Shown here: in pieces, positions 17,352 through 25,919 of the stretch | Numbering within the stretch: position 1 is the first letter of the stretch | How the letters are laid out: each line of letters opens with the position of its first letter | NCBI GenBank assembly: GCA_963811585.1 | Contig: CAWERR010000006.1 | Location: forward strand, 620,001 to 684,000 | DNA length: 64,000 nt | Direction: 5' to 3' | Source of the DNA: JACDHG01 sp963811585 | Lineage (GTDB): Bacteria > Actinomycetota > Actinomycetes > Propionibacteriales > Nocardioidaceae | Translations under genes and position numbers: made by a program | The notes under the pieces: generated by a model | What the model saw: only the letters and a program-made list of their open reading frames with translations | Told to the model about the DNA's origin: nothing | The model's database searches: none

Positions 17352-19151
17352 GTGCGCGAGTTTTCGGCCCCACCGACGTACACCGTGCCCGTGACCGGCA
17401 ACCTCACAGACGATCTCCTCACCAACGCGCGCAGCAACGGCGACAACGTCGCGCTCAGCCGGCGGGTCGACGGCACCTGGCGCGATGTCACGGCCGCCGA
17501 GTTCCTGGCTGAGGTGCAAGCGACCGCCAAGGGGCTGGTCAGCGCAGGTGTCGAGGCCGGCGACAGGGTCGCGCTGGTCTCCAAGACTCGCTACGAGTGG
17601 ACGCTTCTCGACTACGCGATCTGGTATGCCGGCGCGATCTCCGTGCCGATCTACGAGACCTCGTCGCCGGAGCAGATCGGGTGGATCTTGTCCGACTCCG
17701 GCGCGGCTGCGGCGGTCGTGGAGACGGCCGCGCACGCAGCAAGGATCGATGGGGCCCGCTCCGCCGGGCAGGACCTGGCTTCCCTTCAGAGGGTGATCTG
17801 CATCGACGATGGAGACCTCAAAGGGCTCGTCGCCGACGGCGCCGACGTGTCGGATGACCTTCTCGAACGCCGCCGGACCACCGCCACCCCAGACTCCCCC
17901 GCGACGCTGATCTACACATCCGGTACGACAGGCAGACCCAAAGGGTGTGTGCTCTCGCACGGCAACTTCATGTTCGAGCTCGGCGTCGCCACCCAGATCC
18001 TGGACGATCTCTTCGACACCGAGGGCGCCAGCACGCTGCTCTTTCTGCCACTTGCCCACGTCTTCGCGCGCATCATCCAGATCGGCACGATCAAGCGCGG
18101 CGTCCGCCTTGGGCACACCGCCGACATCAGGAACCTTGTCGACGACCTCGCCGAGTTCCGGCCCACCTTCATCCTCGCTGTGCCGCGGGTGTTCGAGAAG
18201 GTCTTCAACGCCGCGAGCCAGGGGGCGGTCTCCGACGGTCGTGGCCGGATCTTCGACACCGCCGTCAAGACAGCTATCTCCTACAGCCAGGCAACGGATC
18301 GCAGCGGTCCGGGCCCGCTGCTCCGGGCTCGTCACCGGCTGTTCGACCGGCTCGTCTACGCCAAGCTGCGCGCCGCCCTTGGCGGCCGGACACAGTTCGC
18401 CGTGTCCGGGGGCGCGCCTCTCGGCGAGCGCCTGGCTCACTTCTTCCGCGGCATCGGGCTCCCCGTGCTGGAGGGCTACGGGCTCACCGAGACCACAGCC
18501 GCCGTAACCGTAAACCTCCCGGACGCGCAGCGGATCGGCACCGTCGGCAGGCCGCTGCCGGGTACGTCGGTGCGCGTTGCCGACAACGGGGAGCTGCTGT
18601 TCGCGGGCGGCCAGGTGTTCGTTGGCTACTGGCACGACGACGCTGCCACCGCTGAAGCCTTCGACGACGATGCCCGGTGGTTCCGCACAGGCGACCTCGG
18701 CGAGATCGACGAGGACGGGTTCGTGCGAGTCACCGGCCGCAAGAAGGAGATTCTGGTCACGGCCGGTGGGAAGAACGTCGCACCAGCGGTCCTCGAGGAC
18801 AGGATCAGAGCTCACCGGCTGGTAAGCCAATGCCTCGTCGTTGGCGACGGAAAACCGTTCGTTGCCGCGCTGGTCACTATCGACCCTGAAGTGCTGCCCG
18901 CCTGGATGACTGCACATGGCAAGTCCGGCGGCATCCGGTCGCTGCAGCGCGACCCCGATCTGCTCGCCGAAGTCCAAGGAGCGGTCGACGAGGCCAACTC
19001 CGCGGTCTCACGCGCCGAGGCGATCCGGAAGTTCGCGATCTTGCCCGTCGACTGGACCGAGGAGTCCGGTGAGCTCACCCCGACGCTCAAGCTGAAACGG
19101 GCGGTCGTCATGCGGCGGTTCCACAGCGAAGTGGAGTCGCTCTACATCTAG
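17352..19151 (+). CDS. fadD15: Long-chain fatty-acid-CoA ligase (FadD15-like, AMP-forming)
   Basis: A 599-residue acyl-adenylate enzyme starting at GTG 17352. Motifs in order are YTSGTTGRPKGCVLSHGN (about residues 188-205), AVSGGAPLGERLAHFFRGIG, EGYGLTETTAAV and WFRTGDLGEIDEDGFVRVTGRKKEILVTA split across the usual hinge, with the catalytic lysine in the last 40 residues (LTPTLKLKRAVV). It activates long-chain fatty acids with ATP and CoA in the cytoplasm. It is transcribed away from the SRPBCC/ArsA pair. Length and motif layout match FadD15 and Acsl-type enzymes. Confidence 0.9.
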   Translation: MREFSAPPTYTVPVTGNLTDDLLTNARSNGDNVALSRRVDGTWRDVTAAEFLAEVQATAKGLVSAGVEAGDRVALVSKTRYEWTLLDYAIWYAGAISVPIYETSSPEQIGWILSDSGAAAAVVETAAHAARIDGARSAGQDLASLQRVICIDDGDLKGLVADGADVSDDLLERRRTTATPDSPATLIYTSGTTGRPKGCVLSHGNFMFELGVATQILDDLFDTEGASTLLFLPLAHVFARIIQIGTIKRGVRLGHTADIRNLVDDLAEFRPTFILAVPRVFEKVFNAASQGAVSDGRGRIFDTAVKTAISYSQATDRSGPGPLLRARHRLFDRLVYAKLRAALGGRTQFAVSGGAPLGERLAHFFRGIGLPVLEGYGLTETTAAVTVNLPDAQRIGTVGRPLPGTSVRVADNGELLFAGGQVFVGYWHDDAATAEAFDDDARWFRTGDLGEIDEDGFVRVTGRKKEILVTAGGKNVAPAVLEDRIRAHRLVSQCLVVGDGKPFVAALVTIDPEVLPAWMTAHGKSGGIRSLQRDPDLLAEVQGAVDEANSAVSRAEAIRKFAILPVDWTEESGELTPTLKLKRAVVMRRFHSEVESLYI

Positions 19152-19558
19152 CGCAGCGAACAACTGGCAATGACTAGCACTTCACCGTTTCTGGGGTGCC
19201 GTTAACCACCTCTTAACGATGGTATGGGAAGTTCCTCCATCACCCGTTCGGGCCATGCCGCCGTCGACAGACAGGCCATTTCAGTAGCAGAAAGTTACGT
19301 TCTGCCTACACGGCGCATCCGGAGGACATAGTTTTCTAGGCGGAGTCACTGTGCTTAGTGCTCTATTCCATCTGGGGAAGCGGTGTCATGGCTGCAGCAT
19401 GCATTCTCTTGCGGGGACCTCGGTCCGCCCGGCCACTCCGCGCGCCCGCACTTGCGACTTCCCGGACTGCCCCAACCCCCCATCTCGCCAGGGCCTCCCA
19501 CTCTCGCCTCTCCTGACCCTGCGCAACATCAGCACGACCACACAGAAAGTACTCACTC
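19152..19558. other. 407-base non-coding region ahead of the Tad pilus operon
   Basis: No protein-like frame is visible here. It holds two 7-bp near-direct repeats 11 bases apart (GTTAACC at 19201-19207 and CTTAACG at 19212-19218), the spacing seen in OmpR/PhoB-type boxes. It also holds a 6-bp inverted repeat with a 7-base spacer, GCAGAA and TTCTGC, at 19287-19305. The last 230 bases before the cpaB start are open and likely a long 5' leader. No convincing -35/-10 pair could be assigned. Confidence 0.4.
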
Positions 19559-20305
19559 ATGGGACGCAGAAGCATCCTCCTCATCGTCGCTGTAGTCATT
19601 GCAGCGCTCGGGGCGACAATGGTCTTCCTCTACGTACAGAACGTCGACGCCGACGCGGCTGAGGCCAACGAAAGCGTCGAGGTCCTTGCAGCCACCAAGC
19701 AGGTCGAGGTCGGTGAGACGATCGAAGACGCCCAGGCCGCCGGCAAGCTCGGCATGGTTTCGGTGCCACGCAAGAACGTCGTACCGGGTGCGCTCACCGA
19801 CACCTCCGCACTGGATGGCCAGATCGCGTTGTCGACGGTGTACGTCGGCGAGCAGATCCTCCCCGGGATGTTCGGACAAGTGGGAACTCAACAGACCATC
19901 AACATCCCCGAGGGCACGATGGCGATCTCGGTCCAGCTCGATGACCCTGCCCGCGTCGCGGGCTTCGTCACCCCAGGTGCTTCGGTAGCTGTCTTCATGT
20001 CGGGAGAAAAGCTCGGAAAGGGCGTCGACGCCGGGTTGCTCCCCTTCACCCGCCTGCTGCTTCCCAAGGTCGAGGTCATCGGTGTCGGTGACACAACCCT
20101 GCTCAGCACCACCAAGACCGATGCCGCAGGCCTGGAGACGACCGAGGCGATCCCCAAGACGATCCTGACGCTCTCACTCACTCAAGCACAGGCCGAGAGG
20201 GTCGTTTACGCCTCTCGCAATGGCTCTTTGACCTTTGGGTTGCTCAACGAGAAGTCAAACGTTAAATCAGGTCCCGGCGTCTTCGAGCAGAATCTCTTCA
20301 GCTGA
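19559..20305 (+). CDS. cpaB: Flp pilus assembly protein CpaB/RcpC (SAF domain)
   Basis: A 248-residue protein starting at ATG 19559. An N-terminal membrane segment (residues 5-25) is followed by a SAF-type domain: VEVLAATKQVEVGETIED, then a VYVGEQILPGMFG region, then the RcpC part (IPEGTMAISVQLDD; PGASVAVFM). In Tad systems CpaB sits in the envelope, and its SAF domain may contact peptidoglycan or polysaccharide. It opens the main tad operon, followed nine bases later by the cpaE-like gene. No secretin gene accompanies it, as expected for a Gram-positive cell. Confidence 0.85.
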   Translation: MGRRSILLIVAVVIAALGATMVFLYVQNVDADAAEANESVEVLAATKQVEVGETIEDAQAAGKLGMVSVPRKNVVPGALTDTSALDGQIALSTVYVGEQILPGMFGQVGTQQTINIPEGTMAISVQLDDPARVAGFVTPGASVAVFMSGEKLGKGVDAGLLPFTRLLLPKVEVIGVGDTTLLSTTKTDAAGLETTEAIPKTILTLSLTQAQAERVVYASRNGSLTFGLLNEKSNVKSGPGVFEQNLFS

Positions 20306-20314
20306 GGGCCTGCA

Positions 20315-21538
20315 ATGACCGTCATCGTTGAACTCGACCCGTCGTCTGCAGAGGCACTGCAGTCGGCTGTCGGCTCGGCAACCACGATCGTGCCGGGTCT
20401 GGAACAGCTGCGGCGACACCTCGAGGTTCATGCAGGAGAGTACGCAGTCATCCTGGGCCCTTCGGTGGACCTGTCCGCGGCGGTCGCTCTTGCCGATGGA
20501 CTCCGGGTGAGCAAGCCAGCGCTCGGTGTCGTCTTGGTGCGCAGGCGCATCGACACCACCGTCCTCGCCGAAGCGTTGCGCGCAGGCATGCGAGAGGTCG
20601 TGGAAGACCGAGATCTGACGGGGCTGAACGAAGCCGTCGCCCGGGTCTATGCCCTGCACACGGCGTTGACCGCAGGGTCAGAGGAGCTGCAAGGCAGCTC
20701 TGCCCACGGCAAGCTCATCACCGTCTTCTCCGCCAAGGGTGGAGTCGGTAAGACCACGCTGTCGACAAACCTCGCCACCTGCTTCGCGACACACCTCAAG
20801 AAGTCCACCTGCATCGTCGATCTCGACCTGGCCTTTGGCGACGTCTCGATCGTCCTGCAGCTCTTCCCCGTGCACACCATCGCCGATGCCGCCGGAATGG
20901 ATCGCAAGCTTGACCCCAGCGCCGTCGAAGCCCTCCTGACCGATCACCCCTCCGGACTCAAGGCGCTTGCCGCGCCGGTTCAGCCGGAGGCCAAGGACAG
21001 GATCAACGGCGAGATGGTGGGCAAGCTGTTGCGGATCCTGAAGCAGATGTTCGAAGTGGTCGTGGTGGACAGCCCGCCGGCGTTCGACGAGGTCGTGTTG
21101 CAGGCGTTCGACGAATCTGACCTGATCTTGCTGCTCGGCACACTCGACGTTCCCTCCTTGAAGAGCCTGAAGATCTCCGCGGAGACGTTGTCCTTGCTCA
21201 ACCACCCGAAAGAGCACTGGAGGCTGGTGCTCAACCGCGCCGACATGAAGGTCGGGTTGACTCCGCAGGAAGTCGAGAAAACCCTCAACCTCCCGATCGC
21301 GGCTCAGATCCCCCAGTCCAACGACGTTCCCACCTCGATCAACCAGGGCAAGCCGATCGTGCTCGAAAGCCCCAAGCACCCCGTATCAATGGCGATCAAG
21401 CGGCTGGCAGAGGACTGCCTGACCGCCACTGCGCCACAACCTCTTGGGGCCGACAGCGTTCCCGACGAAGCCACTCAAGTTCGCTCGCACGCCGAGCCGC
21501 GCCGGAGTGGCATGCTGCGACGAAGGAGCACCACATGA
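20315..21538 (+). CDS. cpaE: Flp pilus assembly ATPase CpaE/TadZ (MinD/ParA superfamily)
   Basis: A 407-residue protein starting at ATG 20315. Residues 1-130 resemble a degenerate receiver domain without an obvious phosphorylation site. Residues 135-380 form a ParA/MinD ATPase with deviant Walker A KGGVGKTT at residues 141-148 and an EVVVVDSPPAFDE switch. The last 25 residues are Arg-rich and polar. TadZ proteins place the secretion machine in the cell and recruit the motor ATPase encoded by the next gene, whose start overlaps this stop (ATGA). Belongs to the tad operon. Confidence 0.9.
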   Translation: MTVIVELDPSSAEALQSAVGSATTIVPGLEQLRRHLEVHAGEYAVILGPSVDLSAAVALADGLRVSKPALGVVLVRRRIDTTVLAEALRAGMREVVEDRDLTGLNEAVARVYALHTALTAGSEELQGSSAHGKLITVFSAKGGVGKTTLSTNLATCFATHLKKSTCIVDLDLAFGDVSIVLQLFPVHTIADAAGMDRKLDPSAVEALLTDHPSGLKALAAPVQPEAKDRINGEMVGKLLRILKQMFEVVVVDSPPAFDEVVLQAFDESDLILLLGTLDVPSLKSLKISAETLSLLNHPKEHWRLVLNRADMKVGLTPQEVEKTLNLPIAAQIPQSNDVPTSINQGKPIVLESPKHPVSMAIKRLAEDCLTATAPQPLGADSVPDEATQVRSHAEPRRSGMLRRRSTT

Positions 21539-22923
21539 GCCTTGCCGACCGCCTCGCTCAGGCGCAGATCGACCGCGGGACCCCAGCCCCAACCAATGGC
21601 GCCACCAACGAGGACGGGCAGCGCAAAAGAGTTCACTCGGCCGAGGATCCCTTCGCCGAAGTGAAACGCTCCGTCCACCAGCGACTGGTCACCTCCATCG
21701 GGCCCAAGCTGTACGACGCCGACAAGACCCAGGCCGACCTCGAGCAGCAGGTGCGCGCAACCCTGCAAGAGGTGATCGCCACCCAAGAGACTCCGCTGAC
21801 CATGAACGACCGGGTTCGGATCTCTCAGGAAGTCGCCGACGACATCCTTGGCTATGGCCCTATTGAGCCGTTCCTCCGCGACTCCGACGTCACGGAGGTC
21901 ATGGTCAACGGTCCCTTCGACATCTGGATTGAGAAGGGCGGCCGCATCGCACGGGCCAACGGCCGGTTCAACGACGAGGCCCACCTTCGCCGCACGATCG
22001 AGAAGATCGTGGCGAAGGTCGGTCGACGTATCGACGAGTCAAGCCCCATGTGTGACGCCCGCCTGCCTGACGGCAGCCGTGTCAACGCCGTAGTTCCACC
22101 CTTGGCGCTCGACGGCTCCGTGCTCACCATCCGTAAGTTCGCTGCCGACCCGTACACCGTCGACGACCTCGTCGTCTTCGGGAGCATGACCCAGGCAGTG
22201 GCGGACATGCTCAACGACTGCGTCCGTGGTCGTCTGAATATCTTGGTCTCCGGCGGTACCGGTGCCGGCAAGACAACCACCCTCAACGTCTTGTCGTCGT
22301 TCATCCCCGCCGACGAGCGCATCATCACGATCGAGGATGCAGCCGAGCTCCGCTTGCACCAAGACCACGTGCTGCGACTTGAGTCAAGGCCGGCGAACAT
22401 CGAAGGCAAGGGTGAGGTCACGATCCGCGACCTCGTCCGCAACTCACTGCGTATGCGGCCCGACCGAATCGTGGTCGGCGAGATCCGCGACGCTGCTGCC
22501 CTCGACATGCTCCAAGCCATGAACACGGGCCACGACGGCTCGATCTCGACGCTCCACGCCAACACCCCGCGTGACGCCCTGGCCCGTCTCGAGACGATGG
22601 TGCTGATGGCAGGTATGGACCTGCCAGTGCGCGCCATCCGCGAGCAGGTGGCGAGCGCCGTCGACTTGATCGTCCAGCAGACACGCCTCAAGGACGGCAG
22701 CCGCCGCATCACCTACGTGACCGAGGTCGCCGGCATGGAGGGCGACATCATCACGCTGCAGGACCTGTTCGTGTTCGACTTCAGCGCCGGCTGGGACGAA
22801 GATGGCAAGACCCTCGGCAGCCTGCGCGCCAAGGGCCTACGTCCCAAGTTCGTCGACAAGCTGGCTAACCACGGCGTTACGCCCGACCCGCGCATGTTCA
22901 TGCTGGACAGACCGGCCCGATGA
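21535..22923 (+). CDS. cpaF: Tad pilus secretion ATPase CpaF/TadA (VirB11-like)
   Basis: A 462-residue hexameric secretion ATPase. A variable N-terminus of about 80 residues is followed by the N-domain (DDILGYGPIEPFL, EVMVNGPFDIWIE) and the motor domain. Walker A is GGTGAGKTT at about residues 239-247, the Asp box is ITIEDAAEL, Walker B is DRIVVGEIR and the His box is STLHANTPRDAL. It powers pilin extrusion through the TadB/TadC platform. ATG 21535 overlaps cpaE and its stop overlaps the next gene, both as ATGA, so expression is tightly coupled. Confidence 0.93.
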   Translation: MSLADRLAQAQIDRGTPAPTNGATNEDGQRKRVHSAEDPFAEVKRSVHQRLVTSIGPKLYDADKTQADLEQQVRATLQEVIATQETPLTMNDRVRISQEVADDILGYGPIEPFLRDSDVTEVMVNGPFDIWIEKGGRIARANGRFNDEAHLRRTIEKIVAKVGRRIDESSPMCDARLPDGSRVNAVVPPLALDGSVLTIRKFAADPYTVDDLVVFGSMTQAVADMLNDCVRGRLNILVSGGTGAGKTTTLNVLSSFIPADERIITIEDAAELRLHQDHVLRLESRPANIEGKGEVTIRDLVRNSLRMRPDRIVVGEIRDAAALDMLQAMNTGHDGSISTLHANTPRDALARLETMVLMAGMDLPVRAIREQVASAVDLIVQQTRLKDGSRRITYVTEVAGMEGDIITLQDLFVFDFSAGWDEDGKTLGSLRAKGLRPKFVDKLANHGVTPDPRMFMLDRPAR

Positions 22924-24866
22924 CTCCCTTTCTCCGCCGCTACGGTGCCGTCTTGGTGTTGGCGCCTTTCCTCGCGCTCGCAGTCGCTGCGCCCGCCCTT
23001 GCCGAGTCCACGGGAAGCATCGATCACGTCGAGGTGACCGACGGTGAGGTGCAGATTCTCTACTCCGTGACCGACCTTCCCGAGGATGTCACGCCCGATC
23101 CCGACAGCGTCTCAGCCACGGTCAACGACAAGGATGTCGAGGCCGTTGCAACCAACGTCGCCGGAGACCCCGGCTCCATCACTCGAACCGCCGTCCTGGC
23201 CATCGACGTCAGCAAGAGCATGGAGGGCGAACGCTTCGAAGCGGCCAAGCAGGCTGCGCTCGCGTATGTCGACGCCGCACCTTCAGACGTCAACGTCGCA
23301 CTGGTGGCGTTTGCCAATGAGGTCGAGACAGTCGAGGCACCCACGCAGGACAAGGCCGCACTGGTCGCGGCCATCGGCTCGCTCGAACTGACCAAGGAGA
23401 CCCATCTGTACGACGGGATCCTCCAAGCGCTCAACGTCGCCGGCGAAAATGGCGCCCGAACGATCTTGGTGCTGTCAGACGGCGCGGACACGAGCACGAC
23501 CCCGTTGAGCACAGTCACCCAGGCCGCCTCCAACGCTGGCGTGCGCATCGATGTCGTCGCCCTCAACCAGGAGATCAGCGAAGGCTCTCCCCTGGCAAGG
23601 ATTTCCGAAGCGTCAAACGGTCAGGTCGCATCCGTGTCGAACCTCGATGAGCTCGAGGCGTTGTTCATCAAGGAGGCCAACGCGCTCGCCAAGCAGCTGT
23701 TGGTGTCGTTCCCTGTTCCGGACGGCCTCGTGGTCGACGAGGGAAATGTTGCAGTCTCGGTGGAGGCTGGCGGAACGTCGTACACAGCCGAGGCATTCGT
23801 GTCGCTCGACGACGGCGCCACTTCAGACGCGGGCTCGCGGTCTGGTCCTAACTACGAGACGGTCGACAAGGCGTCACTGGGCATCAGCAAGCCCGTGGTG
23901 CTGGTTGCGATCGGGTTGACGTTCGTCGGCTTCGGCGGTCTTCTCGCCTTTGGCATGACGAAGATGCTGCCCGCTCCGTCCACCCCGATGCAGCAGCAGC
24001 TCTCTCTGTACACCGCCGACGGCATGCGCGGGTCAAAGCGACCGACGGCGCCCGAAGCTGGCGCCCAGATCAAGGACTCGGCCGTCAGGTTGGCGGAAGG
24101 AATCGTCAGCCAGCGCGACTTCGAGGCAAACCTGTCGGCGAAGCTCGATCGCGCCGGAATGAGCTTCAAAGCAGCTGAGTGGCTTCTTCTCCACGCCGGC
24201 ATCGCAATAGGTCTCGGTTTGGGAACCTTTGTGCTGACCAGCGGCAACCTCCTCTTCGCGGGAATTGGCTTCGCGGTTGGCGCTGTGTTCCCGTGGCTGT
24301 ACCTGTCGTTCAAGGCATCTCGGCGGATCAAGAACTTCAACGGAGCGCTCGCCCAGACTCTGCAGATCATTGCCGGTGCCCTCCAGGCCGGACTGTCTCT
24401 TCCCCAGGCAGTCGACACCGTTGTCCAAGAAGGTGATGAGGTCGTCGCTAGCGAGTTCAAGCGGGCAATGATCGAGCAACGCTTGGGTGTCGACATCGAG
24501 GACTCTCTCGACAGCGTGGCGGACCGGATGGGCAGCAACGACTTCAAGTGGGTTGTGATGGCCGTCCGGATCCAACGCGAGGTCGGCGGTAACCTCGCCG
24601 AGCTCCTGCTCACAGTGGCGGCGACGCTCCGTGAGAGAGAGTATCTCCGCCGACAGGTCCAGGTGCTCAGCGCCGAGGGCCGGATGTCGGCCTACATCCT
24701 CGGCGGCCTGCCGCCCTTCTTCACCATGTACCTCCTGATGGTGCAACCGAACTACCTCGATCCGATGATCCACACGACGATGGGACTGATGATGCTCGGC
24801 GTGGCAACCGTCATGATGGTGGTCGGCATGTTCTGGATGAAGAAGACCGTGAAGGTCGAGGTGTAG
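22920..24866 (+). CDS. tadB: Von Willebrand A domain fused to TadB-type pilus platform protein
   Basis: A 648-residue fusion. Residues 1-28 form a signal peptide ending ALAES. A VWA domain follows with the MIDAS motif DVSKS (residues 96-100), the TKETHLYDG threonine and VLSDGADT, so it should bind a divalent metal and ligand outside the membrane. A beta-rich stretch leads to a membrane segment near residues 322-345. From about residue 395 the protein is TadB: more membrane segments around one cytoplasmic T2SF domain (about residues 470-610, QTLQIIAGALQAGLSLPQAV). TadB anchors the CpaF motor; the added VWA could bind surface ligands or pilus parts. Starts by ATGA overlap. Confidence 0.9.
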   Translation: MTPFLRRYGAVLVLAPFLALAVAAPALAESTGSIDHVEVTDGEVQILYSVTDLPEDVTPDPDSVSATVNDKDVEAVATNVAGDPGSITRTAVLAIDVSKSMEGERFEAAKQAALAYVDAAPSDVNVALVAFANEVETVEAPTQDKAALVAAIGSLELTKETHLYDGILQALNVAGENGARTILVLSDGADTSTTPLSTVTQAASNAGVRIDVVALNQEISEGSPLARISEASNGQVASVSNLDELEALFIKEANALAKQLLVSFPVPDGLVVDEGNVAVSVEAGGTSYTAEAFVSLDDGATSDAGSRSGPNYETVDKASLGISKPVVLVAIGLTFVGFGGLLAFGMTKMLPAPSTPMQQQLSLYTADGMRGSKRPTAPEAGAQIKDSAVRLAEGIVSQRDFEANLSAKLDRAGMSFKAAEWLLLHAGIAIGLGLGTFVLTSGNLLFAGIGFAVGAVFPWLYLSFKASRRIKNFNGALAQTLQIIAGALQAGLSLPQAVDTVVQEGDEVVASEFKRAMIEQRLGVDIEDSLDSVADRMGSNDFKWVVMAVRIQREVGGNLAELLLTVAATLREREYLRRQVQVLSAEGRMSAYILGGLPPFFTMYLLMVQPNYLDPMIHTTMGLMMLGVATVMMVVGMFWMKKTVKVEV

Positions 24867-24868
24867 TC

Positions 24869-25816
24869 ATGCTGGAAATTCCGTCCACATTGCTACTCAC
24901 GCTCGGTATCGGCGGCATCTTTGCAAGCCTGACCATCGCACTCACCGTGATCGGGGTGACCACCCAGGAGCGCAAGTCGGTGGGGCGCTCACTCGCAGCG
25001 CTGGAGGCACTCACCTCAGCGCCGGACGAGATGAAGCAAGAGCTCGACAAGCCGTTCCGCGAGCGGGTGATCGAGCCCACGCTTGCTCGCTTCAGTGCGC
25101 TGGGACGTCGCTTTACTCCCTCGGACAAGGGCGAGCGGATCCAGCATCGCCTCGACCTCGCCGGTAACCCCGAGGGCTGGACCGTCGACAGAATCGTCGG
25201 TTTCAAGTTCGTCGGATTCGGTGCGATGCTGGTCGGCAGCCTCATCGTCACGACAGTCATGGACCTGTCCACGATGATGACCCTCGTTGTCTGCGTTGGC
25301 GCCAGTCTCATCGGGTATGTCGGCGTGAACCTCTACATCTACCAGCAGGGCGCGGACCGCTCCGAACAGATGCAGAAGGACCTGCCAGACGCGTTGGACC
25401 TGCTGACGATCTCTGTGGAGGCCGGCCTGGCCTTCGACTCGGCTCTTTCGCGCGTGTCCAAGAGCACTGACGGGCCGCTCGCCGGCGAGTTCGCTCGCGT
25501 CCTCCAAGAGATGAACATCGGGACCGGACGCACCAACGCGATGCGGGCCCTGGGCGCACGCACGAACGTCCCAGAGCTCAAGTCATTTGTGACCGCAATG
25601 GTCCAGGCCGATGCCTTCGGAATTCCGATTGGCACCGTACTGCGCATCCAGTCGACGGAAATGCGCGTCAAGCGTCGTCAGCGAGCCGAGGAAAAGGCCC
25701 AGAAAGTGCCAGTGAAAATCCTCATCCCGCTGATCTTCTGCATCCTGCCCTGCCTATTCATCATCGTCTTGGGGCCAGGCGTCATCTCGATCATGGATTC
25801 GTTCAAGGACCTGTAG
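24869..25816 (+). CDS. tadC: Tad pilus platform protein TadC (T2SF domain)
   Basis: A 315-residue integral membrane protein, ATG two bases after the tadB stop. An N-terminal membrane segment (residues 5-28), a polar stretch, further membrane segments and a T2SF domain (DLPDALDLLTISVEAGLAFDSALSRV near residue 170) end in a hydrophobic hairpin (ILIPLIFCILPCLFIIVLGPGVI). It pairs with TadB to form the inner-membrane platform. It is the last gene before a rho-independent terminator at 25852, closing the main tad operon. No prepilin peptidase (TadV) gene is in the window. Confidence 0.9.
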   Translation: MLEIPSTLLLTLGIGGIFASLTIALTVIGVTTQERKSVGRSLAALEALTSAPDEMKQELDKPFRERVIEPTLARFSALGRRFTPSDKGERIQHRLDLAGNPEGWTVDRIVGFKFVGFGAMLVGSLIVTTVMDLSTMMTLVVCVGASLIGYVGVNLYIYQQGADRSEQMQKDLPDALDLLTISVEAGLAFDSALSRVSKSTDGPLAGEFARVLQEMNIGTGRTNAMRALGARTNVPELKSFVTAMVQADAFGIPIGTVLRIQSTEMRVKRRQRAEEKAQKVPVKILIPLIFCILPCLFIIVLGPGVISIMDSFKDL

Positions 25817-25851
25817 GCGATTACGCACCGCAACCTTGTGACTACTCCAAG

Positions 25852-25871
25852 TAGCCCATCCGGGCTATTTT
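25852..25871 (+). terminator. Rho-independent terminator of the tad operon
   Basis: A TAGCCC/GGGCTA stem (25852-25857 and 25862-25867) with a four-base loop is followed directly by TTTT. It lies 36 bases after the tadC stop and ahead of the histidine kinase gene, so the kinase/regulator pair probably has its own promoter. Confidence 0.75.
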
Positions 25872-25919
25872 CAAGGGAACCAACCGTACTAGTCATTACA
25901 GATTGAGACACTTTTTGTC

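Noticed and set aside
17025..18977. A 650-codon open frame on the minus strand opposite fadD15
   Set aside because: It lies antisense to a clearly conserved acyl-CoA ligase and shows no domain; long antisense frames are common in high-GC DNA.
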